Assembly (NCBI RefSeq): GCF_007997035.1
Contig: NZ_VOSS01000019.1
Coordinates: forward strand, 1 to 64,000
From: Ralstonia sp. TCR112
GTDB taxonomy: Bacteria > Pseudomonadota > Gammaproteobacteria > Burkholderiales > Burkholderiaceae
DNA: 64,000 bases
Reading direction: 5' to 3'
Part shown: positions 27,730-36,318 of the stretch, in pieces
How the letters are laid out: the number at the start of each line of letters is the position of its first letter
Numbering within the stretch: position 1 is the first letter of the stretch
Made by a program: the position numbers and the translations under genes
Notes under the pieces: generated by a model
What the model was told of the DNA's origin: nothing
Databases searched by the model: none
Seen by the model: the letters and a program-made list of their open reading frames with translations, nothing else

Positions 27730-28290
27730 TCAGGCGTCGACCGTCTTTTCTGCGATCGCATCAACCGGAGCAGCGACGCGCTTTTTCTTGCCTGCGCGTG
27801 ACGGCGGCTGGCACACACCGCACACGAAATCGTGGTGCAGGTCGTCTGCGTGGGCCACGAAATGGCCGGTGCAGCGCTTGCACTTCACGGTGTGCAGCAT
27901 CTTCCCCTCGAAGAATTTCAGCATCATCCACGCGCGGGTGATCGAAAGCACCTCTTCCTGTTCGTGGACGTGAATATGTTCCTGGTACAGCTTGTAGGCC
28001 GAGATCAAGCGGCGCACACCCGTGCTGCGGCTGTTCTCGCCCAGAAAACGGTAGATGTTCAGGAAGATCGACGAATGGATGTTCGGCGACCACGTCAGGA
28101 ACCAGTCTGCCGAGAAAGGCAGCATGCCCTTGGGCGGCGATTCCCCACGGATTTCCTTGTACAGCTTGACCAGACGCTCACGGCTGAGCGTGGTTTCCTG
28201 TTCCAGCAATTGCAGGCGCGCACCGAGCGAAATCAATTCCGCTGCGAGGTGGATCTGCTGAACTTCGTTCATGACGCTGGTGTGACGCAT
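27730..28290 (-). CDS. flhC: Flagellar master regulator FlhC
   Basis: FlhC joins FlhD in the activator complex for early flagellar genes. The 186-residue protein has IHLAAELISLGARLQLLEQE, the family core VRRLISAYKLY and the zinc-binding cysteines CKRC and CGVC near residues 137-160, followed by a basic tail. The start is supported by GGGAGC; a second ATG (MNEV) six codons in is possible. Confidence 0.95.
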   Translation of the reverse strand: MRHTSVMNEVQQIHLAAELISLGARLQLLEQETTLSRERLVKLYKEIRGESPPKGMLPFSADWFLTWSPNIHSSIFLNIYRFLGENSRSTGVRRLISAYKLYQEHIHVHEQEEVLSITRAWMMLKFFEGKMLHTVKCKRCTGHFVAHADDLHHDFVCGVCQPPSRAGKKKRVAAPVDAIAEKTVDA

Positions 28291-28368
28291 GGCACTGCTC
28301 CCGCTTTCGCTTACTACCCATCCAAAGTGCAATCTCTGAACCCGGCGGAAAAACCCGCCGCAAATGGC

Positions 28369-28686
28369 TCAGCTGATCTGCTCAACCGCCTGACGTGCCA
28401 GCAGAATCGACATTTGCGATTGCTGCAGGCCCTTGTCACGGTGCGGCTGGGTCACCAGACCCAGGATGGCGTGATCGTCGAAGCGGAAGCGGCACAGCAT
28501 CATGTTCGTGCTGGCCAGCTTGACGATCTGCGCGGGCGACATCGTCAACAGGATGTCTGCCAATTCTTCAGAGATGCCCAGGCGAAAGAGCGCGGCATCG
28601 CGATCCTTGGCCAGCATCTGCTGGGCAAGCATCAAGTAGGTGAGATTCAGTTCGCTGATCTCGGAAACAATGTCTTGCGTGTCCAT
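28369..28686 (-). CDS. flhD: Flagellar master regulator FlhD
   Basis: FlhD is the partner of FlhC. The 105-residue protein contains ISELNLTYLMLAQQM, GISEELADILLTMSPAQ and LCRFRFDD, all family-typical. The region upstream holds no gene for 860 bases and should contain the promoter. Confidence 0.95.
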   Translation of the reverse strand: MDTQDIVSEISELNLTYLMLAQQMLAKDRDAALFRLGISEELADILLTMSPAQIVKLASTNMMLCRFRFDDHAILGLVTQPHRDKGLQQSQMSILLARQAVEQIS

Positions 28687-28971
28687 GTATGTCCCGTCGT
28701 GTGCAGTAAAAGTACAACTTGCATCCGATCTCGCATGGTGACGTCCGGTGGCGCTCTCTTTTTGCGCCTACCCTCGCCGGGCTGTTCACCAATCCCCACA
28801 GATCGGATGTTCCTGCAGTCGGCGCCGTTGTCGGCACTTCCTGCTCCTTCTTACTCACGTCGCTAAAGACATGGCGAAGTTGTTTTCTGTTGAACACATT
28901 GTGGGTTTACGTCCGGGCTAAGTAAAGAAGGGGGGACCCCTACGTCGGAGGGGTGAGGTAGTCCGATCTCT

Positions 28972-29513
28972 TGTAGGCGATTTTCCTACAAATCTGTTAA
29001 TAAACGTTGCAAATGAAGCCTTTGCCGACGCAACAGCCCTGGGTGGACGATGCGCTAAAGCGGGTGTTTGACACGTATTTACCCCAATGAACGGCCAAAG
29101 ATAGCAATTAAATTGCCTAAAGTTGCCGAAAATCAACAAAGAAGGCGTCGCACTTCTGCGACTGTGAGCATCGGATGCCGGGTTAACCGCTTGTAGGACA
29201 CTTCTGACCCACTCCTACACGCCGTGTAGGACAGTTCCGACCCGTTTTTGGCCAATTTTGTAGGAGCGGTCCTACAGTCAAATGGCGATTTTGTAGGACG
29301 ACTCCTACCTTTCTGTCTATCTAAACCAGACACGTCTACTTAAACGATACAAAAAACCGCCGAGCGATGAGCTTGCCGAGGCGCGAAAGGACGGTACCGT
29401 CACTTCCCGTGCTGCAGCACAGCAAAAAGTGCGGCTTGACCGCCTTCATGAGGACAAATTGGGGAAATTTTGACGATCTGACGGCCGCCCTTCTTGTAGG
29501 ACAGCTGTAGGAC
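28972..29513. repeat. Cluster of GTAGGA inverted repeats upstream of flhDC
   Basis: The roughly 860-base gap upstream of flhD has four GTAGG/CCTAC inverted repeats. They lie at 28972-28990 (TGTAGG..CCTACA), 29213-29231 (TCCTACACG..GTGTAGGA), 29259-29276 (TGTAGGAGCGGTCCTACA) and 29293-29308 (GTAGGACGACTCCTAC). TGTAGGAC also occurs as single copies near 29192 and twice at 29495-29513. A further ACCCCT/AGGGGT hairpin lies at 28936-28954. They may be protein-binding sites or REP-like palindromes. No coding gene is seen here. Confidence 0.75.
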
Positions 29514-29546
29514 AACGTGAGCCGCAGCAACCGCTCACGTGTGCCG

Positions 29547-30443
29547 TCAATCTTGGAGCGGCGAGATCCAGCGGGCGCGCAATACGGTGCCCGTGGCGGA
29601 TTCGGTGATGACGAGCGATTGCCCGTCGGGCGTGAGTGCAACGTTGGTGGTGGTGCGCCCCCGGCATGACGCGATGCGCGCCAGCGGTTCGCCATGCGGC
29701 GAGACGACGAACACCGCGCCCAGCGATGCATGCGCGACGAAGAGGTGGCCGGCTGCGTCCATCGCCATGCCGTCCGGGCCGCTGGTGCCGTAGAACTGTG
29801 CGAAGCGGCCGACCTTGCTCGTGCTGCCGTCGGCGAGCAGCGGCAAACGCCAGACGGCGTTGTCGCGCGTCATGGCAACGAACAGCGCGGATTCGTCGGG
29901 CGTCAGCACCAGACCGTTGGGGCTCGGGCCATTGGCGAGCAGACAGTCGAGCCGGCCATCCGCGCGCAGGCGATACACACGGCCGGTCGGGTCATGCAGG
30001 CCGGTCTGGCCTTGATCGGTGAAATACACATCGCCGTTGCGGGCGACGATCAGATCGTTGGGGCCTTTGAAGCGCTCGCTGTTGCGACGGGTGAGGAACG
30101 GCGTGACCGCGCCCGTCTTGGGGTCGAGCGACAGCAACCCATTCTTGTAGTCGGCAATCAGAAGCGTGCCGTCATGGCGCAGCGCCAGGCCATTCGGTTC
30201 GCCGTCGTACTCCGCCACCACATCCCAATCGCCCTGCGCAGAGACGCGCAGGATGCGGCCATGCGGAATGTCGACCAGCCAGAGATTGCCGTGTGCATCC
30301 CAGCACGGGCCTTCCAGAAAGCAATCGACCGGCGCGCCGCCTTTGTTGGCGCGCGACCATTCGGTCGGCATCGGGCGACGCAAGGCGCCCGGCATCTCCG
30401 CAAAGACGGTCGTTTCGACGATGGGCCAGTTGAAATACGTCAT
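29547..30443 (-). CDS. SMP-30/gluconolactonase-like beta-propeller hydrolase
   Basis: The 298-residue protein fits the SMP-30/gluconolactonase/LRE family. It has FLEGPCWDAHGNLWLVDI near the N terminus (metal-binding Glu), GPNDLIVARNGDVYFTD in the middle (Asn and Asp ligands) and a later blade SGPDGMAMDAAGHLFVAH. These enzymes hydrolyse lactones or esters. No signal peptide is seen, so it is cytoplasmic. Its start overlaps the stop of the citrate-synthase-like gene by four bases, tying it to that pathway. The substrate is unknown. Confidence 0.85.
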   Translation of the reverse strand: MTYFNWPIVETTVFAEMPGALRRPMPTEWSRANKGGAPVDCFLEGPCWDAHGNLWLVDIPHGRILRVSAQGDWDVVAEYDGEPNGLALRHDGTLLIADYKNGLLSLDPKTGAVTPFLTRRNSERFKGPNDLIVARNGDVYFTDQGQTGLHDPTGRVYRLRADGRLDCLLANGPSPNGLVLTPDESALFVAMTRDNAVWRLPLLADGSTSKVGRFAQFYGTSGPDGMAMDAAGHLFVAHASLGAVFVVSPHGEPLARIASCRGRTTTNVALTPDGQSLVITESATGTVLRARWISPLQD

Positions 30444-31294
30444 GGCGCGGTGGCGGGTTCAGGGTGAGCCAGATGCCGCGTGGCATGCCCGGTATAGCGG
30501 TACGGCAACTGGCGCGGCATCGGGCCCTTGTTGCGCTCGCCGCGGCCGCTTTGCTCCCAGGCGTGCGCCAGGATGCCAACGGCACGCGACAGGCAGAACA
30601 CGCCGCGCGCCAACGGCGCAGCAAAACCCAGTTCCGCATAGATGACGGCCGTGGCGCCATCGATGTTCATCGGAATCGGCTTGCCCTTGCGGCTGGAGAG
30701 CAGTGCTTCGATGGCGCGGCCGATAGCGGCATAGCGCCCGCCGACCACGCCGTCCTGCGCCGCCTCGTCCACGAGCGCGAGCAGGCGCCCCGCGCGCGGG
30801 TCGACGGGGTGAAAACGATGCCCGAAGCCCGGCAGGTATTTGCCATGCGCAGCGATGAACGCGTCGACACCCGCCGCCGTGGCCGCCTCCAGCGAGGCGC
30901 CGTCGAAGATGCGCGCCTCGATATCGTGGAACAGCTCGACCGCCTGCTGCCCCGCTCCGCCGTGCACGTCGTCCAGCGCATTCAACGCAGACGCCATCGC
31001 GCCGTTGAGCGGCAAGCCGCAGCTCGTCGCCATCTTCGCGATCGCAATGGATGGCGCATGCGGGCCGTGATCGACCGATGCCACCAGCGCCGCTTCCAGC
31101 AAAGCCGCCTGCCGCTTGGCCGGCAATTCGCCACGCAGCATCAGCCAAATCATTTCGGCAAAGCCGATCTGGCCGATCAGCTCCTGGATCGGGTAGCCGC
31201 GTACGTGGATGCGGCCCGGTTCGATGTCAATGATGTCGGTGCGCCAGTAATCGGCAGCGAGGCCGGCGGCGTCCTGTGTCGGTGCGGTCGTCAT
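30440..31294 (-). CDS. Citrate synthase-fold enzyme, probable citryl-CoA-type lyase
   Basis: The 284-residue protein has the citrate-synthase catalytic triad: the histidine in LDDVHGGAGQQ, the histidine in GFGHRFHPVDPRAGRL, and the aspartate in PMNIDGATAVIYAELG. It is much shorter than citrate synthase (about 430 residues). It fits the short citryl-CoA lyase-like or CitE-independent clade, usually found beside CoA transferases. Here a class III CoA transferase lies two bases upstream. A CoA-activation then C-C cleavage (or condensation) pathway is inferred; the acid is not known. The upstream extension in frame lacks family similarity. Confidence 0.8.
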   Translation of the reverse strand: MTTAPTQDAAGLAADYWRTDIIDIEPGRIHVRGYPIQELIGQIGFAEMIWLMLRGELPAKRQAALLEAALVASVDHGPHAPSIAIAKMATSCGLPLNGAMASALNALDDVHGGAGQQAVELFHDIEARIFDGASLEAATAAGVDAFIAAHGKYLPGFGHRFHPVDPRAGRLLALVDEAAQDGVVGGRYAAIGRAIEALLSSRKGKPIPMNIDGATAVIYAELGFAAPLARGVFCLSRAVGILAHAWEQSGRGERNKGPMPRQLPYRYTGHATRHLAHPEPATAP

Positions 31295-31296
31295 GA

Positions 31297-32484
31297 TCAG
31301 ATGGCGCCTTCGGCGCGCAAGGCTTCGATTTGGTCGTGGCGGTAACCGAGCCTGGCGAGCCAGTCGTCGGTATGGGCGGAGAGCGACGGCGCTGGTGTCT
31401 GCGGGCACGGGTCTTCGCCCGAGAGGCGGAAACCCGCGCGCGTCACGTGCTGCCCGGCTTCCGGGAACGAGGTGACGAAGCCGCGGCCCGTCACCTGTTC
31501 GTGCGCCAGCACGCCAGGCACGTCGAGCACCAGCCCGGCCGGCACGCCGGCTTCGATCAGCAGCGGCTCCCATTCAGCAGCGGGACGCGCGGCCAACGCC
31601 GCTTCCAGCGCATCGTTGAGCTGCTGGCGATGTTCCTTGCGTGCATGGCGCTCGGCAAAGCGCACGTCGGTGGCCAGTTCCGGATGCCCCACCACGCGGC
31701 ACAGCGCGGCAAATTGCTTGTCTTCGTTGGCGGCGATGTTGATCAGTCCATCGCCCGTGGTGAATGTGCCCGACGGCGCGGCGGTGAAGTTCTGGTTGCC
31801 CATCGGCTGCGGCGTCACACCGGCGTTCAGGTAATTGGAGACGACCCAGCCCATGGTGGCAAGCGTCGATTCCAGCATCGACACGTCCACCATGCAGCCC
31901 TGCCCCGTACGCTGCGCGCCGAGCAGGCATGCGGTGACGGCCAGCGCCGCCGTGATCCCGCCCACCGTGTCGCTGATCGGGTAACCGACACGCAGCGGCG
32001 CCGATGCATCGTCGCCGGTGACGCTCATCACGCCGGAAATGCCCTGGATGATCTGGTCGTATGCGGGTCTGCCGCTGAGCGGGCCGTCCTTGCCGAAGCC
32101 CGAGATGGCGCAGTAGACGAGACGCGGATTGACCTCGCGCAGCACGTCGTAGCCGAGTTCCAGGCGGTCCATCACGCCGGGGCGGTAGTTCTCGATCAGC
32201 GCGTCGGCCTGCGCCGCCAGCTTGAGCAGGATCGCGCGCCCTTCCGGGTGCTTCAGGTTGACGGTGACGGACTGCTTGCCCGCATTGACGGCGACGAACG
32301 AGGCGCCCATCTTGCGGCGCGCCTGCTCCGGATCGGCGCCCAGACGGCGGGCGAGATCGCCATTGCCGGGCACCTCGATCTTGATGACTTCAGCGCCGAG
32401 CAAACCCAGCTGATAGCCGCAGAACGGCCCGGCCAGCACGTTCGACAAGTCGAGCACGCGCAAACCCACGAGAGGCAAAGCCAT
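31297..32484 (-). CDS. Class III (CaiB/formyl-CoA-type) CoA transferase
   Basis: This 395-residue enzyme moves CoA between carboxylic acids. It has the family start LPLVGLRVLDLSNVLAGPFC, GNGDLARRLG, SVTVNLKHPEGRAIL and IENYRPGVMDRLELGYD. The catalytic aspartate region is VDVSMLESTLATM around residue 185. It stands at the head of the lyase/SMP-30 genes, so the donor and acceptor acids probably belong to that pathway. Which pair it uses cannot be told. Confidence 0.9.
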   Translation of the reverse strand: MALPLVGLRVLDLSNVLAGPFCGYQLGLLGAEVIKIEVPGNGDLARRLGADPEQARRKMGASFVAVNAGKQSVTVNLKHPEGRAILLKLAAQADALIENYRPGVMDRLELGYDVLREVNPRLVYCAISGFGKDGPLSGRPAYDQIIQGISGVMSVTGDDASAPLRVGYPISDTVGGITAALAVTACLLGAQRTGQGCMVDVSMLESTLATMGWVVSNYLNAGVTPQPMGNQNFTAAPSGTFTTGDGLINIAANEDKQFAALCRVVGHPELATDVRFAERHARKEHRQQLNDALEAALAARPAAEWEPLLIEAGVPAGLVLDVPGVLAHEQVTGRGFVTSFPEAGQHVTRAGFRLSGEDPCPQTPAPSLSAHTDDWLARLGYRHDQIEALRAEGAI

Positions 32485-32553
32485 GAAAACAACTCCTGCT
32501 ACACAGTCGGCTCGCCCCTCGCCCGTTCAGGAAGTTGGGCGTCTTGGCGGAGC

Positions 32554-33348
32554 CTAGGTTTTAGAGATCAGTTGGGCAGCGAGACGCAGCGGCGCGGGGT
32601 CGCCACCCAGCGTGGACGTGATTTGCGCGGCGTGCTCCAGCACCGGCACGCGCCACGATTGGAGCAGCGCCCCGTCGATGCGCGACGCCGGACCGGCAAG
32701 GCACAGCGCACCCCGCAGCGCCTGCTGCACGCCAAACACCGGCACCGACAGGCCCACCGTTTCCCGATCGCGCTCGCCGATCGAGACGTAATAGTGATCG
32801 CGCCGGATCGCGTCGTACGTGGCACCCTGCATGCCCGAGAACGCGCACAGCACGCGCCCGCCCGAACCGCGCTCCAGCGGCAGCACGTCGCCCTCGCGCA
32901 CGTGATCGCGAATCGAATGGTTCGAATCGACGCGGTGCAGGCAGACACGCACATCGCGCTCACGGATGTAGAGCGACACCGCCTCGCCCGTGGCCTCAGC
33001 CAGCGCGCGCATGTGCGGCAGCACCACGTCGCCCAGGCGCATGCTGCGCTGGTAGAGCGCGCCGAGCATCAACGGGGCGGCGCCGATCTGGTAGCGGCCG
33101 TCTTCCAGGCGGAACAGCATGCGGTGCTGGATGAGCGAGCCGGCAAGCCGCAGGATCGTGCTCTTGTAGAGCCCGGTGCGCGCGGCCAGCTCGGCCAGCG
33201 TCAGCGCGTAATCGCCGGGGCGGAACGCAAACAGGATCGAGAACGCGCGGTCCAGCGCAGCCACGCCCGACTGCCCCGGCGTGGCGGCATCGCCCTCGTT
33301 GGCGGCGGGCGTGATCTCGTTCTGGGTGGTTTGGCGCTCTGCGGTCAT
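32554..33348 (-). CDS. IclR-family transcriptional regulator
   Basis: The protein of about 264 residues has an N-terminal winged helix (LDRAFSILFAFRPGD; LTLAELAARTGLYKSTILRL) and a C-terminal IclR ligand domain (SGGRVLCAFSG; VGLSVPVFGVQQALRGALCL). It lies between the importer and the CoA transferase, so it probably controls both. I prefer the start at MTAERQ over an in-frame codon eight residues upstream. Confidence 0.88.
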   Translation of the reverse strand: MTAERQTTQNEITPAANEGDAATPGQSGVAALDRAFSILFAFRPGDYALTLAELAARTGLYKSTILRLAGSLIQHRMLFRLEDGRYQIGAAPLMLGALYQRSMRLGDVVLPHMRALAEATGEAVSLYIRERDVRVCLHRVDSNHSIRDHVREGDVLPLERGSGGRVLCAFSGMQGATYDAIRRDHYYVSIGERDRETVGLSVPVFGVQQALRGALCLAGPASRIDGALLQSWRVPVLEHAAQITSTLGGDPAPLRLAAQLISKT

Positions 33349-33368
33349 GGCGGGTTGGGCGAGACGGT

Positions 33369-34373
33369 TCACTTGACCGTCTTCAGGGCTTGGTCGACGA
33401 AGCGGTTAGTGTACGTTTTCGCCAGGTCGATCTTGGCGTTGCGGATCTTTTCGTCGTAGCTCGAGAGCACCGTCAGCGCCACCTTGGCATCGGCATCGGT
33501 CATCAGGCCGTCCTTGGAGAAAATCGGCTTGGAGTGGCGCAGCGCATCGACAAACACGTCGCGCCCGCCCACCTGCTGCTCCTTGGGCATCTTGTCGGCA
33601 ATGGCCTCGGGCGTGCTGGCGTCGATCCATTTGAGCGTGCGGATGAAGGCGTTCACCAGGCGCTGCACCGTCTCCGGATTCTTCGTCATGAAGTCGCGCG
33701 TCACGTACAGCGTGGCGGTCGGGTAGCGGCCGCCGAACACGGCGTTGGAGCCGGCATCGGTGCGCGTATCGACGAGGAACTTGGCGGCGCGGCGCTTCTC
33801 CAGCAGGCTCGCCACGGGGTCGAAATTGACGAGTGCATCGATCTCCTTGCGATCCAGCGCCACCATGCCCGGCGCGCCGGAACCCACGGCGATGTACGAC
33901 ACGTCGTTCACCTGCAGCCCGCTTTTGATGGCGTAATAGCGCGCAAACAGATCGGTGGACGAGCCTGGCGCGGTGATGCCGATCTTCTTGCCCTTCAAGT
34001 CCTTGCCGCTCTTGATATCGAGGTCGGGCCGCACGGCCAGCACGATGCCGGGCGTGGTGTTGAGCAGCGCGACCGACACAATGTCCTTGCCCTGCGCCTG
34101 AATGTGGATGGTGTGGTCATAGAAACCGACCACCGCATCGGTCGATCCGGCAATCAGCGCCTGCAGCGCCTTGCTGCCGCCGGCCTGGAAGTTCTCCACC
34201 TTCACGTTGAGCCCTTCCTTCTGGAAGTTGCCCAGCGATTGCGTGAGCGGCACCGGCATGTAGTTCAGGATCATCGAGCCGACCGACAGGCTCACGTCCT
34301 TCTTCTCCGGCTCGGCGGCGTTGGCTGCCGTGCAGACGGCCGCACACAGCAGGGCCGAAATCCATCGCTTCAT
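33369..34373 (-). CDS. Periplasmic substrate-binding protein of an NMT1/SsuA-type ABC importer
   Basis: The 334-residue protein has a signal peptide (KRWISALLCAAVCTAANA). The NMT1/TauA-type core includes FQAGGSKALQALIAGSTDAVVG, LKGKKIGITAPGSSTDLFARYYA and YIAVGSGAPGMVALDRKEIDA. This family binds sulfonates, pyrimidine precursors or aromatic/organic acids. With the neighbouring permease and ATPase it forms a complete importer. The gene is in the same operon as the catabolic genes, so the ligand is probably the acid they degrade. Confidence 0.87.
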   Translation of the reverse strand: MKRWISALLCAAVCTAANAAEPEKKDVSLSVGSMILNYMPVPLTQSLGNFQKEGLNVKVENFQAGGSKALQALIAGSTDAVVGFYDHTIHIQAQGKDIVSVALLNTTPGIVLAVRPDLDIKSGKDLKGKKIGITAPGSSTDLFARYYAIKSGLQVNDVSYIAVGSGAPGMVALDRKEIDALVNFDPVASLLEKRRAAKFLVDTRTDAGSNAVFGGRYPTATLYVTRDFMTKNPETVQRLVNAFIRTLKWIDASTPEAIADKMPKEQQVGGRDVFVDALRHSKPIFSKDGLMTDADAKVALTVLSSYDEKIRNAKIDLAKTYTNRFVDQALKTVK

Positions 34374-34400
34374 GGTTGTCTCCATCATTGTGATTGGGGC

Positions 34401-35210
34401 TCAGGCGCCCGTTTCGGGGTCGACCTTCGGGCGCCACACCAGCAACTTGCCTTCGAGCGCATCGACGCTGCGGTCCAGCGCAATCACGAAGGCCGACAGC
34501 ACGACGATCCCCGAAAACACGCCGGTGGCATCGAACACGCCTTCGGCCTGCGCAATCAGGTGGCCCAGGCCGGCAGACGAGCCGAGGTATTCCGCCACGA
34601 TCGCGCCCATGACGGCCATGCCGACGGAAGCGCGCAGGCTCGAGAGAATCCAGCTGGTGGCCGACGGCACATACACGTGGCGCAGCAGGCTGATGCGGCT
34701 GGCCTTGAGCAGCCGCGCGTTGGCCAGGATGACGGGGTTCACCTCGCGCACGCCCTGGTACGTATTGAAGAACGTGATGAACAGCACCATCGTCGCGCCC
34801 AGCGCCACCTTGGAGGTCAGCCCCAGCCCGAACCACATCACGAAGATGGGCGCGAGCAGGATGCGCGGGATCGCATTGAAGACCTTGATGAACGGGTCCA
34901 GCACCTCGGCCGCGAGCTTGGACAAGCCGAGCCACAGCCCCAGGCTGATGCCGAGCAGCGTGCCGATGCCAAACGAGAGAATCGTCTCGGCCAGCGTGAT
35001 GGCCAGGTGCGTATAGATGTCGCCGCCGGAGAACCACTCCCAGATACGCGCGACAATCGACGACGGCATCGAGAAATAGAACGGATCGACCACGCCCACG
35101 CGGCCGAGGCCCTCCCACGAGCCGAACATCAACACCACCACGGCCAACTGGAACAGGCGGATCTTCGTCTTGTGCGCCAGACCGGCGCGCTGCGTGCCCA
35201 CGGCAGACAT
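34401..35210 (-). CDS. ABC transporter permease (SsuC/TauC type)
   Basis: The 269-residue permease has about six membrane segments and the BPD-type cytoplasmic loop EVNPVILANARLLKASRISL with RHVYVPSATSWILSSLRASV. The upstream in-frame extension is rejected because the ATG (MSAVGTQ) lies right at the end of the ATPase gene. Confidence 0.87.
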   Translation of the reverse strand: MSAVGTQRAGLAHKTKIRLFQLAVVVLMFGSWEGLGRVGVVDPFYFSMPSSIVARIWEWFSGGDIYTHLAITLAETILSFGIGTLLGISLGLWLGLSKLAAEVLDPFIKVFNAIPRILLAPIFVMWFGLGLTSKVALGATMVLFITFFNTYQGVREVNPVILANARLLKASRISLLRHVYVPSATSWILSSLRASVGMAVMGAIVAEYLGSSAGLGHLIAQAEGVFDATGVFSGIVVLSAFVIALDRSVDALEGKLLVWRPKVDPETGA

Positions 35211-35214
35211 CGTG

Positions 35215-36036
35215 TTAGTGCTGGACGGCATGGCTCTTCTCCACTTCGGTGCCGAGGATCGACCAGATCTCGCGATACAGGCGGATGAACGCGTCGGACA
35301 TGTTGATTTCAGACACGTTGCGCGGGCGCGGCAGCGTGATTTCGACATCGCCGACCGGGCGGCTGGCGGGCCCGGCGGACATGACGACCACGCGGTCGGC
35401 CAGGGCAATGGCCTCTTCCAGGTCGTGCGTGATGAACAGCAGCGATTTGCGGTCTTCCTGCCAGAGGCGCAGCAACTCGCTCTGCATGAGGTGGCGCGTG
35501 TGCACGTCGAGCGCCGAGAACGGCTCGTCCATCAGCACGATCTTGGGCGAGAGGATCAGCGTCTGCGCCATGCTGATGCGCTTCTTCTGCCCGCCCGAGA
35601 GCTGATGCGGATAGCGCGCCTCGAAGCCGGCCAGGCCGACCTTCTTCATCCACGGACGGGCGCGCTCGCGGGCTTCATCCACCGGCATGCCCTGGAACAC
35701 CAGGCCCAGCGCGACGTTGTCGAGCGCCGTCTTCCAGGGCAGCAGCGAGTCCTGCTGCATCATGAAACCGGCATTGCCGTTCAGCCCCGTCAGCGGCTCA
35801 CCAAACACCGTGACGCTGCCGCCAGCGGGCTTCAGCAGCCCGGTCACGGCGTTCAGCAGCGTGCTCTTGCCGCAGCCCGTCGGCCCGACCACGGCGACGA
35901 ATTCGCCTTCACCAATCGACAGGTCAACGCCCTGCACGGCCGTGAAGCTGCCGAACCGCACCGAAACCTGATTGAGCTGGACCGCCGGCAACCCGGCGTG
36001 GAGTCGGCCGCTCGGGGCCGGAGGGGAAGGAAGCAT
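35215..36036 (-). CDS. ABC transporter ATP-binding protein (SsuB/TauB type)
   Basis: The 273-residue ATPase has Walker A GPTGCGKST, Q-loop MMQQDSLLPWKTALDNV, signature LSGGQKKRISMAQTL, Walker B IVLMDEPFSALD and the H-loop in LFITHDLEEA. It is the first gene of the import and degradation operon. Confidence 0.93.
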   Translation of the reverse strand: MLPSPPAPSGRLHAGLPAVQLNQVSVRFGSFTAVQGVDLSIGEGEFVAVVGPTGCGKSTLLNAVTGLLKPAGGSVTVFGEPLTGLNGNAGFMMQQDSLLPWKTALDNVALGLVFQGMPVDEARERARPWMKKVGLAGFEARYPHQLSGGQKKRISMAQTLILSPKIVLMDEPFSALDVHTRHLMQSELLRLWQEDRKSLLFITHDLEEAIALADRVVVMSAGPASRPVGDVEITLPRPRNVSEINMSDAFIRLYREIWSILGTEVEKSHAVQH

Positions 36037-36090
36037 GGGCGTCTCCGTGAACGCGCCTTTCTCGATGCGTTCTGTTCTATGGAATTTTGT

Positions 36091-36103
36091 TCTATTTTAT
36101 AGA
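36091..36103. promoter_or_regulatory. TCTATTTTATAGA palindrome upstream of the ABC importer operon
   Basis: A near-perfect AT-rich palindrome, with a GTTCTAT direct repeat at 36073 and 36089, lies about 55 bases upstream of the ATPase start. It could be a site for the operon's IclR regulator or part of the promoter. Confidence 0.35.
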
Positions 36104-36191
36104 CCATAAACGACCGGGTTAACGGGCGTAAACCCGTAAACGTCCCCGATCATGGAGATAATTGACGTCCACCGACCAAAAAATCGCCGAA

Positions 36192-36232
36192 TTTGTTCTT
36201 TACAACAAACCTTCGTTCTTTTCAACAGAACG
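36192..36232. promoter_or_regulatory. Two adjacent inverted repeats in the divergent promoter region
   Basis: TTTGTT-CTTTAC-AACAAA (36192-36209) and CGTTCT-TTTCAAC-AGAACG (36214-36232) stand side by side between the importer operon and the FlxA-like gene. They share a GTTCTTT core, suggesting two binding sites for one dimeric regulator. Confidence 0.4.
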
Positions 36233-36271
36233 TCAGCGATAAAGACTCATGAGATTTGTTGGGCCGAACCC

Positions 36272-36298
36272 TAAAGTTTTCCGCCCGCCATCCGTTGA
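36272..36298 (+). promoter_or_regulatory. Candidate FliA (sigma-28) promoter
   Basis: TAAA, exactly 15 bases, then TCCGTTGA resembles the sigma-28 consensus TAAA-N15-GCCGATAA (four of four, then five of eight). It lies about 20-30 bases upstream of the FlxA-like start. Confidence 0.45.
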
Positions 36299-36318
36299 CA
36301 GGCGTACTGATCAGCGAG

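Noticed and set aside
31330-33459. 709-codon plus-strand open frame over the CoA transferase and IclR genes
   Set aside because: Antisense shadow of two clear families, with no domain signature of its own.
33390-35288. 632-codon plus-strand frame across the importer genes
   Set aside because: Opposite to ABC binding protein and permease with clear motifs; composition is that of a shadow frame.
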